A stretch of 64,000 nucleotides of DNA from Dendrobium chrysotoxum (GCA_019925795.1 CM034298.1:48944365-49008364), one strand, 5' to 3'. Positions 1-12,774 are shown, counted from the stretch's first letter. A program made the numbers and translations. The notes: generated from the sequence alone by a model not told the origin.

Positions 1-2424
1 TTTGATTGAAGATATAGTCCAGTCAAATCCTACAAGTTTAGAAAGTCCAACGTGCCAAAAATGGTTAAAGATGAAGTTTTAAGACATTTGATTTCGTAGG
101 AATTTATTTCAGCCTTAATGTATTTAATTCGCTTAAAAAGGTGAAATTGATAATTGATTTTTTTTGTGGTTGCAAGTCTAGGCGTAAGCTTTGAAAAAAA
201 ATGATAAAATTAAATACATTTTATAATTATGCCATAAACCATCGACATATTAACTTAGTTCATCATCATAAACTGCAAAATGACAATAAAAAAATATCAC
301 AATATTAAATATTCTAGAAATTCAAGTTAAGCACTGCTTAAAATTCAAATATGCCATGAGGATGAGGATCCACATCAGTCACATGCAATTGTAAATCTCC
401 TTGCTCACACACAATTGCAATCCTCTCCACTCATAGCCCTCCTTGTTGCACTACCTACTGCTCATAGTCTCCTTGCTCGCTTACTGCTTGCCAAGCCACA
501 ACCCTCTCTCTGTCAACTCTCTCAATTCTAACTTAAAATTTTAAATCAGGATATAAGTTATAATATGTATATCAATAAATAATTTTTAAAATTTTTATTA
601 GGTTCAAATTTGAGGTGTCTCCCCAAGGCGCACACCTCAATCAAAAAATTGCAAGCCTCAATTAGACCATAAAGGCATAAGTCTCGAAGCAGTTTCTTTG
701 CACCTCATGATTTTGAGTTTATCTTTAATTTAAATCATATGATAGGATTTATTTAATTTTGCGTTTTATATTAGTTTGATTTCAAATGCAACCTTTTCTT
801 TTAAATATATTGTTTTTAATGCTTGTATTTCGATTACCTATGTATGAAATGCATACAAATCAACATTTCCCCCTTATTCCACTCCCTTTTTCTTTCTTAA
901 ACTTGCATAACCACCGAAACTTAATGTAGAGAAAGATTTATTTTGATGCCAGTTTGATGATGGGCTTTTGTTGATTGTCTTCTTGATCATTTTCCTTGTC
1001 TCCTATCAAATTGAATTGAAATTGGTTTCTCTTGTGAAAAAAAATAGAAGGAAAAGATATCAGTAGGAAATGAATATTTGATTAACTTGAGAATTATGAG
1101 AGAAAGACTAAGTATGATAAGGGAATTCCATGCCTTGCCTTTCAATTTCGAAAAGAAGGAACTCCATCATGAGATATCAGTAGGAAAGAGAGAGAGAGAG
1201 GACATAAAATAAAATAGAAATTAAATTTCATCAACGATTGGTCAATTTAAATATAAATAAAAAAATTTATTTATTGAAATATAGTTGCATTTCAAATCAA
1301 ATTAATTTAAAACTTAAATCTGAACAAGTCTTAAAAATCCTGTCATCTTATTTAAATAAAGATTGTTTTAAAAATTAAATAAATTTAAAATTTTATAAAA
1401 AATCTTACACTATAATAATGTAGAATGACTTTATATATGCCTTGTTTTGAATCAACTTTCAAGGTTGATAGAACTCTTCTCTTAAAAAGTCATGTAAGCC
1501 CTTCTCAAAATTCAGGTTTTCATTGAGCTGGATGTGCATTTGATTCATGTACATCGATTTTTATTGGCATGTGCAATATGAACATGATAATTATAATCTA
1601 AAAGTTTTTGTTTCGGATTTTTCCATGCATCATACATTTTCTTTTATCAGTATTATAAAGGAGGATTCAATAGTCATTTAATGATAATGCATACGCAACT
1701 TGTTTTCCTTTAGGGGAAGCATATAATAATTTTGTAATTTTTGGAACTGTCTTTATATTTGGAGAATAATCTTGCATGAATAACACATTTTGTGAATAAG
1801 CTATTTTTTCATTTCAATAATATCAATAATTGAGGATTTCGTTGTCTCATTAATAGGCTTCACCATGGTCTCAGAAATAGGTTTAGGAATAGTTTTAAGA
1901 ACCTCAATTTCAGGCTTTGTAAGAGGTTGAATTTTATCATCATTATCAAACTCATATACTGAACTCGGATCATTACAATATTAATTTTATAGACCAACTT
2001 AGTACAATGATTGAGTTTTTTATTTAGTGAAGGATTATTTACCGTAACTTTTGGAACTGACAGTTTTTTGAACCTCTAGAGTTTGAGAAACAAGTGCTTG
2101 ATAGTACAAATTTTAAGGGACGAGTGCACTTATTTTTTTATTATTAGGAGTATGATAAAAAATGGATTTAATTGGGAGCAAAAATAGTTTGTTCACGGTT
2201 GTTTCCATCACAAAGCTAAAAAAACACATGCTTGGTATATTTTCATGAAAAGCCCATGCTTGGACCATATCACGAAGACTCCTGCCCTTCTTTGATAACT
2301 CCAAAACTCCTCTTAGCATCCAATGCTGATGTTAGCTACCCACAAAACAAAGGGACTCCTGAGCTTGCACTTGTCGGCTTAATAGAAGCAATTGGAATTA
2401 AGTTAAATAACATCGAAGATAGAA
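1..2424. other. AT-rich intergenic DNA, no gene recognised
   Basis: I see no coding region, RNA gene or clear transposon here. Open frames are short and unlike any family I know. A short GA run lies near 1188-1200. A CT/CA-rich patch near 400-520 has internal similarity (several copies of a 'ctccttgctc' phrase) but no defined repeat unit. Confidence 0.6.
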
Positions 2425-2532
2425 TTTTTTCTATAAATAGGGGATCATCTCAAACTAACAGCCTCACCTCTCTCCTTTGCCCTTTCTCTTGTTTGCTGCT
2501 CTTTTTTCTCCCTCAAGTTATAAGAGATGAAG
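2425..2532 (+). promoter_or_regulatory. Candidate core promoter and leader of an unidentified gene
   Basis: A canonical plant TATA box, CTATAAATAGGG, has its core at 2432-2438. About 30 bp downstream starts a pyrimidine-rich leader (2460-2520, runs of CTC and TTT) typical of plant 5' UTRs. An ATG follows at 2527, then one AAG codon and GTTTGT, which could be an intron donor after a two-codon first exon. No following exon is recognisable in the AT-rich DNA downstream, so this may be a promoter whose gene has decayed, or a chance resemblance. Confidence 0.35.
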
Positions 2533-3675
2533 GTTTGTTTATTTAAATTTATGTTTTGACATTTTTTCTAATTAAATGCATGGTTTAGCTATTCCTAATT
2601 TTATTTTATAATTAAGTGATTGATGAAGTGAAATTTTTAATTCAAAAATTTAGTTACATCATATTAAATATGAGATTTAATTTAATTTATCATTTTAAAA
2701 TTATATTGTCTTTAATTAACATTAAAAATTCTCTATTTATTTAATATTGATATAGTTATAGTGTCTCTATTATTTATTTATTTCATTTATTACTGATTAT
2801 TTATTATAAATTATGGTGGGAATTATAATTGTAATATATATCTACTAAATTTGGAAATTAATTTTTCACCCAGTCCTAATTTTATGCACTTTACGTCATT
2901 GCTAATTATTTTAAAATTTTCTCCATTAATAAGAAACTTCTTAGAACTCAATATTATAGTATATTTTGGTTAAATTTGTTTTTAGAATATAATTGTATCT
3001 GTGTTTTCTCTTGTATGATTTAATTTTAATTTTTTGTAGATGATAATTTTCTTCATATACTGTAGTTTGTTTTAAATTAAAGATAAAAAATATTTATTTT
3101 GATAAATTATATGATATGCAAGTTGTATTAGGAAATTTATATTAATTATTTAATCAATATTTAGTTAAATAAGCTTTTACAATATCTCACACTGGATTAG
3201 TGTCCACCATGAGCAATAAAATATCACATTTGATTTTATTCTTTGATGGAGTAACGGAGTTTATGAGCTATGGGTGCTTTTATCCCCGCATATGTTGGTG
3301 GGCGAAATCATCCTATTCAAATTTAAGAAATATTAGAATAGAACTTAAAATGAATATTTTTCGGCTGTTACATTACCATAGCTCCTCTTATATAATCAAT
3401 ATGGTGCATCATTTTGTAGTTAGTGGTGGTTTTGCTGTCACGTAGGTCATTGATGATAAGTTTGTGAGTTTATGTTATTAGAGAGGCCACATGACAGTAG
3501 AAGATCTACCTACATAGTACTTGAATGTATGTTTTATTATAGTATTGACTACACAAACTTACATGTGATTTATTCTTGAAAAAATTCAATTAAATGAATA
3601 AGTAGTTAAAAAAAATTTCTTCAGCTGAATATTCTTTCTATAGTTCTACCCCATTGTTGATTGATTGGTATAGTG
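2533..3675. other. AT-rich DNA, possible intron or intergenic
   Basis: Very AT-rich. The 81-codon plus-strand frame at 3200-3445 resembles nothing I know and has no context supporting a gene. If the promoter near 2432 is real, this could be its first intron, but no acceptor plus coding exon stands out. Confidence 0.5.
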
Positions 3676-3890
3676 TTGGTTGCTCTAGTAGACCGTATCA
3701 ACTAATGATTGACTATACTATTTATTTAGGGTCTACAGGAATTGTAAGATGAAGGCAGCAACTTCATTGGTACCCCCTTAGGGTGATGGTGGATATTTTT
3801 ATTGCAGTTGCTCGCAACTTGAAGTTCCTATAGACTCTATATCAGTAGTGTAGTCAACTATTGGTTGATACTGTCTACTAGAGAAACCAA
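3676..3890. repeat. Foldback: 66-bp inverted repeat around an 83-bp loop
   Basis: The left arm 3676-3741 (starting TTGGTTGCTCTAGTAGAC) pairs with the reverse complement of 3825-3890 (starting TTGGTTTCTCTAGTAGAC). About 80% of positions match, with no large gaps. A transcript would fold into a long imperfect hairpin. The loop and right flank also share a direct repeat (TTCATTGGT...CTTAG...GGTGG). It could be a foldback MITE or a hairpin small-RNA locus. No clear terminal duplication was found. Confidence 0.6.
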
Positions 3891-6579
3891 CTCAATAAAT
3901 TTCATTGGTGTCTCCTTAGTGTGGTGGCAAAAGGGTCATATGGTTGGTGGTGAAAAGGGTATTTAAGATTTAGATATATTTAATGTTGGAATTTTTATTT
4001 TATCAAAGGTCAGATATTTTTTTAGAGGGGAGGAAAAGAGAGGAGTTCCATATCAAACGTTTGGGATATTAGGGGAATAATATTGGTATTTTTAATGATT
4101 TTGGATTAGTGGTTAATAAGCTATGATATTTTTAGCCGGACTACTTATAACATGAAATTATCTCTATATATTAGGCTTTCAGCTAGGATATTATAGGGTT
4201 ATTAGAGAGTTGATGTCTTGGGAGGTAATGAATGATATGAGAAAATATTTAGAAGGGCTTTGAAGCATTTGGATATGTTTAGGGGTTAAGGTAATATAGG
4301 ATTTAGGTTATATAGAGGAGATGAGTATTATATTTGGAAACAGGAGTAAGGGTGGAAAATATGATTAAAGACTTACCAAAACCCTAAGAGATCAACCACT
4401 AAGCTTTACCAGTGAGTAGAGCGACTATCAAGACTGCCAAATGAAATTTACAGAAGCAAAGAGAAAGTTTTATTCAATTAATCTAAAAGTATAAAGCAAA
4501 GTTCTATTTATGGGATTTTTTCAAGCCTAAATAACTTTGAAAAGTTTAAAAATTAATAAAATATTATTATATAAATTGATGACTTGTTGTAATATAAAGA
4601 GCAAGAAGTTAATAGAAATAAAATAAAATTTAAAGCTCTTAAAATATGAAAATTCGGATTAGCAAAATAAGACAAGTAGAGTGGTCTTGAAATTAAGTAA
4701 TTTTTAAAGAGATTTTTCTCATTGATTGTTATGATCAAATTAATTATGAAGGGATCTTAATTTAAGTTTTTTTAGTTATTCTTTAATGCTTTTAGAGAAA
4801 TTATAGATCATCTATGAGCTTGTATTAATAATTTTTAATAACAAAAGCCTAAATCGTGATGTAGTACCTTGGTTTTTGACCTCATTCTTAGCTTTTGTTT
4901 TAGTGTTGCATCAACTATTCCCATTCTTTTGAAGTGTTACACTCCTTGTTATCATATATTAGTAGAATTATAAAACCTATTATCAAGAGATAATTTTTGA
5001 CTAATTATTTTAAGGGATAATTTTTGAAAGCTAGAATCACCTCCAATGTGCGTTAAATGAATGATTTATTTTGAATAATGTAGTATATTAAAAAATTATT
5101 ATGAACAAGAATGGATTTACCACAAGTGCGTGCACTATAATTATCTATTCTATCCATGTTAGTGGCGTCTTCATGTATCTAGAAGCCAACATTTAGGTGG
5201 TACATCAATTTCCATAATTGATAAATCTCATATGTGCATGCACCCCATTATATATTCATTGTAATTGTATTTTAAAAATTTAAAATTTATATGTCATTAT
5301 ATCATTGTAGATTAACTGTTGGATCTAAAAAGAAAAATTATCTCAATAGAGTCCAAATTTTACATCCAAATTTTACAAATCAAAACACGGGACGCACTAA
5401 GGAAGACGATAAAGTTATTATGCGGAAGTTATGAGAATCAAATTACGTATTATTTCGATTACTGAAGACTATTTTTGTCGCCATACTAGGCTCTATATAT
5501 AGACTATTAGTTAGCACCAACACTCATTTTTTAAAGGCATTTTTTGGGTTCTTAGACTAAACATTTTTGGATGAAAATTTTGTCAATAGGACTTGAGTAT
5601 GGATGATATATTCCTTTTTGATAAATACAAAGATAAATACTGCTAGGTGCTATTGCTACTGACGCAATGGTGGTCTCTTTTCTCTGGCATTTATAGTAGT
5701 CTAGTCTAAGTCAAGTTATGTCTAAGGTTTTTTTTTACAAACGCTTAATGGGTGGAGTCGTTCTTTGTTTGACGAGATCTATGCATAATCTCGAATAGAC
5801 ACTCTAGATAAGTTTGTGGTTATAGGAAAATATTTCAATGGTTCACTCATAGACTTCTTTGCTGCACCACGAGAGAACTTCAAGGACACGTTGTTGTTGA
5901 TGTTAATGCCATTTATTATAAAATATATTGCGATAGTAATAATGATGATATCAATATTTTAACTAGCATATAACAGATATAAATACCATCAACAAAGAGG
6001 TATTTAATTGTTTTATATAACATAATATCATAGTGGTTCTTATCATATGATTGTGACTTTAGATATTGATTAATAATAATAAATATGCATGAATGTTTTA
6101 ATAGAGTTCTCAAATGTGCTTGAGGTCAACCAATGTAGGATTTTATATTTATTATATATCATAAACTGATTGCAATATTTTTAAAATGATCTAATGATAC
6201 TGCTTAGTATTTATTAGTAGAATATAGCCTATTTGTGTCACATACAAAGAGAGGATTGATAGTAACACATGCCAATATCCCGAGCCAACCTGTGTTAACA
6301 ATAGTGTGTATCAAGTATTTGATATCTTATATTGGTCTTTCCTAATGAATATTATATCACTGAATGCATGTGCTTACACTTGTAATTAGCCACAAACATA
6401 TTATAATTCATCACAATCATTGCCTTGGGATGAGATATTAGTGCTATACAACTTTCGTGTCAAGGTTCTTTATATTGAATTATTATAAATAATCATATAT
6501 TTCATTATTTCATGTAATCTATGAATAAAAACTATAGGAGGGTTCGCCTTAACTTTTATGAGAAAAGTTGAAAGGTCAA
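3891..6579. other. AT-rich intergenic DNA
   Basis: No gene, RNA or bounded element is recognised. Open frames are short and AT-rich. The sequence runs up to the exact insertion point of the Ty3/gypsy element; its left target-site copy, GTCAA, is 6575-6579. Confidence 0.6.
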
Positions 6580-7058
6580 TGTTAGACCGACCCAAGAGGG
6601 GTCGGTCCAGCCGGTCTAGGAGGGACCGACGTATGTCTATACCAGGCAGAAGCTTGGTTCCGCCCAGGCTTAGCTTGACGCCTTGGGGTGGGGTCCACAC
6701 ATTAAGGAAGAGAGAGAGAGAGAGGGACGGTGAGAGGGAAATTTGAATTGGAGGGATTATTTTGACCTTTTAATTTGTATTGTTTGCTTTTAATAGTTTT
6801 TTCACCATAGGGTTAGAGTTATGTGATATTTTGGCTGAATTTGTATTTCTCTTAGGATTTGCTTGGGCTGTAGCTACTGGCTAGGAATTAGGAGAGTTGG
6901 ATCTTCCTCTCGAATTGAAGATCCATTGTATCTTGTTTGTTTTCTTCCATTTTTCATCAATTATTAAGTTTCGCTAGTGCTTTGCCACCAAATTTCTCTC
7001 AATTTCTATTTTATCTTGCTGAAAAGATTCTTTCGATTTTTGCAAGTATTTCCTATCA
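6580..7058 (+). repeat. 5' LTR of Ty3/gypsy element 1 (479 bp)
   Basis: Starts TGTTAGACCGACC and ends TTCCTATCA. It aligns end to end with 12788-13288. Near the start is an imperfect palindrome (GACCGACCC...GGGTCGGTC). A GA microsatellite at 6709-6724 is also present, longer, in the 3' LTR. Confidence 0.93.
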
Positions 7059-7061
7059 AAT

Positions 7062-7073
7062 TGGTATCAGAGC
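7062..7073 (+). other. Primer-binding site, initiator Met tRNA type
   Basis: TGGTATCAGAGC lies three bases after the 5' LTR. It is the standard complement of the 3' end of initiator methionine tRNA used to prime minus-strand DNA synthesis in plant LTR retrotransposons. Confidence 0.9.
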
Positions 7074-7136
7074 ACTTTCTTGACGAAAAAATAAGTTATT
7101 TTTGTTGTTTTTGCGATTGAAGCATAGATCCAATTA

Positions 7137-8510
7137 ATGTCAACAAAGAAGACGGAGGCGTTGGAAGGCGAGATGGAACAACTCAAGACCGAAATAGTGG
7201 AAAAATATTTCGGGGTGGAGGGAAAACTCTCAGTCATCAAGAACCGCTTTGGAAACTTTGAAGAGATGATGAAAAAGATGCTTGAGATGCAATCGAAAGC
7301 ATCACTGTCGATTCCTAGGGTGGAACCAAGAGGAAAGGAGATCCAGGAGGATGGTGATGAATTAGAGAGTGTTTTCTATCAAGGACCACCATGTGGGGCT
7401 CTGTTGGTGGGCGAATCAGGGTATTTTGAAGGGAGAACAGCAAGGAGGAGGGAGGCTGAACCCTTTGGGAGACTACCCAAGCATAGGGAGAGGTGGAATG
7501 GAGAAGGGCATGGTTGGGGGGAGCCATGGGGTACAACTCAATCAAGGGAGGAAAGAAGGAAATCACACCACCACTACGTGAGGAACCAACAGAGGAAGAA
7601 ACTATTGAGGTATGGATGCGAGATCGAGGAAGCTTAAGATGCCGATTTTTAAGGGGAGGATGCCCATGGTTGGGTGTATCGGGTGGAACGTTACTTTGCT
7701 ATCAACGGGCAAACCGAAGGGGAAAAACTCATGGCGGCGGGTCTATGTTTAGAAGGGATAGCCCTAGCTTGGTTCTAATGGAGGGATGTTAGATATCCGA
7801 TCTACGCATGGGGAGAATTTAAGGAGTGCTTGTTGGAATATTTCTGAGCTATTCGAAAAGGAGACCTCCACGAACAGTTTTATGCCCTAACTCAGGAGGG
7901 GACAGTTATGGAATACCAGGAGAAATTTGAGCTGCTGTCGGGGAGACTGAGGGGAATCTCTGAGGAAGAATTAGAGGGGAATTTCATGAAGGGGCTTAGG
8001 GAGGACATACGGGCAGAGCTCAAGGTATTGAGGCTTAGGGGGCTGAGAGAGATGATGGAGCTTGCTCAAAGGGTGGAGGAAAATGTAGAAGGGAGAAGGC
8101 TAGCAAAGGAAACATCGTGGGAGGGGCCTATCGGAGTACATCTACAACTCTAGCACCCAGAACCCATACAATATTCCTTTCAAAGAGAAGCTCCTAGGGA
8201 AAAGAGCAGTGGAGTTCGCCCGGGAGGCAACTTCAAGTGACTTACAGAAGCGGAGGTGCAAGATAAATGGGCAAAGGGATTATGTTTCAGATGTGATGAG
8301 AAGTACACGTCGGTGCATAGGTGTAAGGACCGAACTCTTCAGGTTCTCATTGTTTGTGATGATGAGGAAGCTGAGGAGGGAGGTGGGAGTGAGGCATTGG
8401 CGATGGAGAAAAAGCTGCATTTAGACATGACAGAGGTCTCCTTGAACTCAGTTGTGGGATTCACTCCAAATCATACTATGAAGGTGATAGGAGAAATAGC
8501 AATAATGAGA
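7137..8510 (+). pseudogene. gag pseudogene of Ty3/gypsy element 1
   Basis: The start at 7137 opens a Glu/Lys-rich, probably helical N terminus (about 60 residues). After a stop at 7635 the same protein continues as a retrotransposon gag core: a GWVYRVERYF-like stretch near 7670, LAWF near 7770, and EQFYALTQEGTVMEYQEKF near 7870-7930. A zinc knuckle of the form CFRC...HRC is encoded near 8280-8320 in another frame. Several stops and frameshifts separate these pieces, so no full Gag can be made. Order and spacing match gypsy Gag. Confidence 0.8.
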
Positions 8511-9655
8511 TAGTGGTGTTGATAGGCAATGGGGTTACCCACAATTTCATCTTCAATCAGGTCGTAGACCAATTAGGAAAACTGGTGGACATAGGGTGCT
8601 ATGGGGTGATGATGGAGACTGGGAAGATGGAGACAAGTAAAGGAGTGTGAAGGGGAGTGGTCCTGACTATACAAGAGATCCAGGTTAGGGAGAATTTTCT
8701 CCCATTAGAGTTGGAGAGCACTTATGTCATCCTGGGGATGAGATGGCTGCAGACCTTGGGGGATATCAAGGTGAATTAGGGGATGCTGATAATGGAGTTG
8801 ATGGTGGAAGGGAGAAGGATAGTGATTAGGGGAGATGCAAGACTCTCCAAAACCGTAGTGTCTCTAAAAACCATGGTAAGGATCATGCAGGAGGTGGGAG
8901 GAGAATTTTTGGTGGAGCTACAGAATTTGGAGGGGATCAGAGGGGAGAAAGGGGGGACATCCCTCTTTCAGTACAGCTGGTTATACAGCAACTCAGTGAG
9001 GTTTTTCAGCCACCTCAGAGGTTGCCACTATAGAGAGGACAGGAGCATGCCATCACATTGAGGGAGGGGGTATCATCAATCAGTGTTAGGCCTTACTGCT
9101 ATCCCCAGATTCAGAATGATGAGATTGATAAGCTGATCCGGGAGATGTTGGAGGTAGGGATTATCAGGCCGAGTGTGAGACCTTTTTCTAGCCTAGTTTT
9201 ATTGGTCAACAAGAATGATGGAAGTTGGAGATTTTGTGTGGATTATCAGGCCCTGAATATGGAGACTGTGCCAGACAAATTTTCTATTCCAGTGATAGAT
9301 GAGCTGCTAGATGAGCTTTGTAGATCGGCAAAATTCATGATGGTGGACCTGAAGTCCGGGTGCCATCAGATCGGGATGGGAGAGGAGAATGTTTCGAAGA
9401 CAATATTCAGGACACACAAGGGACACTATGAGTTCTTGGTGATGTCGTTTGATCTCACCAATACCCCTGCTACCTTCCAGTCCCTCATGAACAAAGTATT
9501 CTGACCTTACCTCAAGAAGTTCTGTTTTTTTATGTCATCTTGGTGTACAACAAGTCCAGTGAAGAGCATCTGGGGCATCTAAGGTCGGTCTTAGAGGTGT
9601 TACAGGAGCATCAACTGAGGACTAATCTGAAAAAGTGTTGTTTTGCACAGGCTAA
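8511..9655 (+). pseudogene. pol pseudogene, 5' part: protease and first half of RT
   Basis: The aspartic protease motif, normally D-[ST]-G, reads IGNGVTHNF near 8522, so the catalytic Asp is lost. A conserved ILGMRWLQTLG block (about 8730) precedes RT. RT fingers and palm are clear at 9061-9504: IREMLEVGIIRPS, WRFCVDYQALN and GHYEFLVMSF. The catalytic YxDD region reads YVIL near 9530, so both metal-binding Asp residues are replaced, and a small deletion shifts the frame just before it. RT continues with KSSEEHLGHLRSVLEVLQEH and is cut by the solo LTR after LKKCCFAQAN. Confidence 0.88.
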
Positions 9656-10984
9656 TGATGTAGACAACTTGAAAACAAAAATCAAGAGAGGAGAAATATT
9701 ACGAAAAGAAAAGAACAAGACTCACCTTCCAACTTAAAACCACAATTGGAGAACAAAATAGACTAGAGAATAAGACTTTCACTTCAACTTAGAAAGAAAA
9801 CCGACGTCCAACAAACCTTAGACAAAAGAAAGTTAGCAAAGAACAAATTTAAAATAAAACAACGCTATCCTCAGAACATCCGTCAAATGGACTCCTCACA
9901 TGCATCGGGTGTAGGAAATTAAAATGAAAAATGCTTAGCTTGCAAACCAGGGGTCCACCAAGGCAAAGGGCCAACGCTCTACCAAACTCCTCCAGCAAAT
10001 GTCTCCAAAACAGCCCACAAATGTCACCTCAAAACAGCCACCACTTCTCCACTAAAACAGCCACGATTCTCCACAAAAAAACAGCCACAACTTTCACCAA
10101 TCGGAACCAGAAGAAGGATACAGGTGTAGTGGAACTTGCGTAGAGAAGAAGGGGTTAGAAGCCGAGAAGAAAGAGGAGAAGCTCGCAAGCTTTCCTAGAG
10201 GAGAAAGAAGATGGAACAAGCTCTCAAGCTCTTCCAAGAAGAAAACCCTCAGGTTTAGTGGCTTTGCCAAACAATTTTCAACAACCCTCCTCACAAAACA
10301 TCTCAAATATATAGCCAATAGAGAGGAAACCCAACAGTCACCTCACCTCCAACATCACCAATAGGAAATAGGGAAATGAAGGCCACGGTTCACCCAAAAC
10401 AGCAGTCCCAACATAGGTACAGAAACCCAAGAGACCAACCTGCAGCAACCAACCAACAACCATAGAAATCCCCCCCCAAAAGTCACGGCAAAGCAGCCCA
10501 GCAGGACCCGAAGAGCCACACATACTCCAAGGAGAAAGGGGGTGGAAAACCAGCCAGGTGAGGGACCCGAAAAGGCAACAAGGGGAAACCAACCAGCATA
10601 CAATGGGAAGAGCAAAATGCCACCAAAACCGAGAGGGAAGGGAGAAACCGAGGAGACACACAAGTTCCACTCCCCTAAACATTTTGGAAATAAATACACA
10701 CCTTTATGCATTAATGAGTCTCCAACAATAATGAGCTACAACCCCAAGTAGGACAACTTAAGCAAGCTCCAACCCAAACAGCCCAAGCCGAACCGAAAAT
10801 AGCAGCAGCCCAAAGAACCCCAAAGCCAGCACACCCAAGGTCAAGCAAGCCAAGCAAATCCTACGCATTGATCACGGGATGCTTTCCATCATTGGATAGC
10901 TAAAAACATAAAACAAAAATCGAAAACACAAATATAATAGTTCATATTACATCAAAACAGATTTTAAGAAAACTAGATGCATCA
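9656..10984 (-). mobile_element. Solo LTR (1,329 bp) inserted in the RT of element 1
   Basis: Ends are TGATG...CATCA with a perfect 5-bp duplication, GCTAA (9651-9655 and 10985-10989). Removing it rejoins the host RT in frame (CFAQAN to VEYLGHVISQ). There is no coding content. The ORFs inside (for example 10338-10711 on the minus strand) are low-complexity and family-less. On the minus strand a TATATAT box (10307-10313) follows TATTGGC, so transcription probably ran on the minus strand. This is what recombination between the two LTRs of a once-complete element leaves. The parent family is not identified here. Confidence 0.8.
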
Positions 10985-12770
10985 GCTAATGTGGAGTACT
11001 TGGGGCACGTGATATCCCAGGAGGGGTGGTCGCTAATCAGGCCAAGATCGAGGCAATGCTGAAATGGCCTCTACTTAGGAACCTGAGGGAGCTAAGGGGT
11101 TTCCTAGGATTGACGGGATACTACAGGAGATTCGTGAGGGGATACAACACCATCGCTTGGCCTCTGACAGAGCAGTTGAAGGACAGCTTCTTATGGGGAG
11201 AGGTAGCCACTCAGGCCTTTGAGAGATTGAAGACCGCCATGACCTCGGTCCCAGTCTTCGCCCTACCCGATTTCAGCTAGATGGTTCGTGGTAGAGATTG
11301 ATGCCTCAGGTATGTCTCCAAGAGTTAGCCATTTTGATATCGCTGATGTTGAATTGGGGGGCTATTAAGGAAGAAAGTATGCATGACAAGGAGCTGAGAA
11401 GGATCAGAGCGGATCTGTTGAAGGACGAGAGTAGCCATCCTGGCTATTCTGTAGATGGGGAGAGACTACTATATCGGGTAGGTTTGTGCTACCGTAAACC
11501 TCAATTCATATCATGCACTTGCTATAGGAGTTCCACGGGAGCGCTATCGGTGGTCACTTTGGTGTGCAAAAGACATACAAGAGATTGGTTGCAAAATTAT
11601 ATTAGAAGGGGATGCACTAGGATGCAGAGGAGATGGTGGCTAGGTTTGAGGTTTGCTAGAGGAACAAATATATGGCCATGGCTCCAGGGGGGCTACTACA
11701 ACCCCTAGCCCTTCCAGGCAGAGTGTGGGAAGAGGTCTCCATGGATTTCATAGACGGGCTACCCCGCTTTGAGGAGTTTACAGTTATTCTGGTGGTGGTG
11801 GACAAACTGAGCAAACATGCTTATTTCATTCCCCTAAGACACCCTTACACGACAATAACAGTGGCGTCGACATTCATTAGAGAGGTGGTCAGATTACATG
11901 GGATACCAGAGTCTATAGTATCTGATCGAGACAAGGTATTCTTTAGTCATTTTTGGATGGAGTTGTTCAGGTTACAGAGGATTGTGCTGAAGATGAGCAC
12001 CGCTTACCATCCTCAGACATACGGGCAGACGAAGGTGGTAAACGGGAGCTTGGAGACATACCTGCAATGCTTTGCTTCAGCGACACCTCAGCTGTGGGCC
12101 AAGTGGCTGGCATGGGCAGAGTACTGGTACAATCTTCGTATCATTCGGCATCCCAAATGACTCCTTTCAAAGTGTACGGCAGAGATCCGCCACACTTGGT
12201 GTATTTTGGGTAGAGTAGCACACAAATCTTTTCAATAGAGTAGTACTTAGAGGAGAGGGATAGGGTACTGGAGGAATTGAAAAGACAACTGTTGAGGGCC
12301 CAGTAAATTATGAAAAGGCAGGCAGATGAGCACAGGAAGGGCATTCACTTTGAGGTAGGGGATAGGGTGTATTTGAAGCTTCGTCCCTACAGGCAAAGGA
12401 CAATGACGAGTAGGAGGAATGAGAAGCTTGCCCCGTGACACTTTGACCCTTATGAGATAGTGGAGAGGATCAGCGTAGTGGCATATCGATTGAGGCTACC
12501 TTCGACCGCGACCATACAACCGGTATTCCACGTGTCACAGTTGAGGAGAGCTATAGGGGATCATACATCAAGTGCGGAGTTACCAGTGATGTTGACGGAG
12601 GATTTGGAGTTGGTTTTGGAACCACTGGAGCTAGAAGGAGTACAATAGGGAGAGAAAGTACGGAAGTGCTAATTAAGTGGAAGAACCTACTTGAGTACGA
12701 TGCTATGTGGGAGCTATATGAGAGGATGAAGCATTAATTTCCGTCCTTTCATCTTGAGGACAAGGTGATT
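10985..12770 (+). pseudogene. pol pseudogene, 3' part: RT end, integrase, chromodomain-like tail
   Basis: It resumes with VEYLGHVISQEG and the RT connection LRGFLGLTGYYRRFVRGY. RNase H begins (FVVEIDASG, about 11285) but is almost entirely deleted. Integrase shows a degenerate zinc-binding region (11370-11640), then a core: MDFIDGLPRF (first Asp, about 11745), SDRDKVFF (second Asp, about 11920) and HPQTYGQTKVVN (about 12010). In the last, the expected catalytic Glu is Lys, so the DDE triad is broken. The tail has PVFHVSQLRRAIGD and a chromodomain-like IKWKNLLEYDAMWE, ending FHLEDKVIFW, in shifted frames. Confidence 0.88.
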
Positions 12771-12774
12771 TTTT

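Noticed and set aside
2232..2546. 104-codon plus-strand ORF
   Set aside because: It runs across a TATA box and a CT-rich leader and matches no family; better read as promoter plus leader.
10338..10751. Three overlapping ORFs of 69-118 codons, both strands
   Set aside because: They lie wholly inside the solo LTR, are low-complexity Trp/Cys/Gly-rich, and have no homology I can see.
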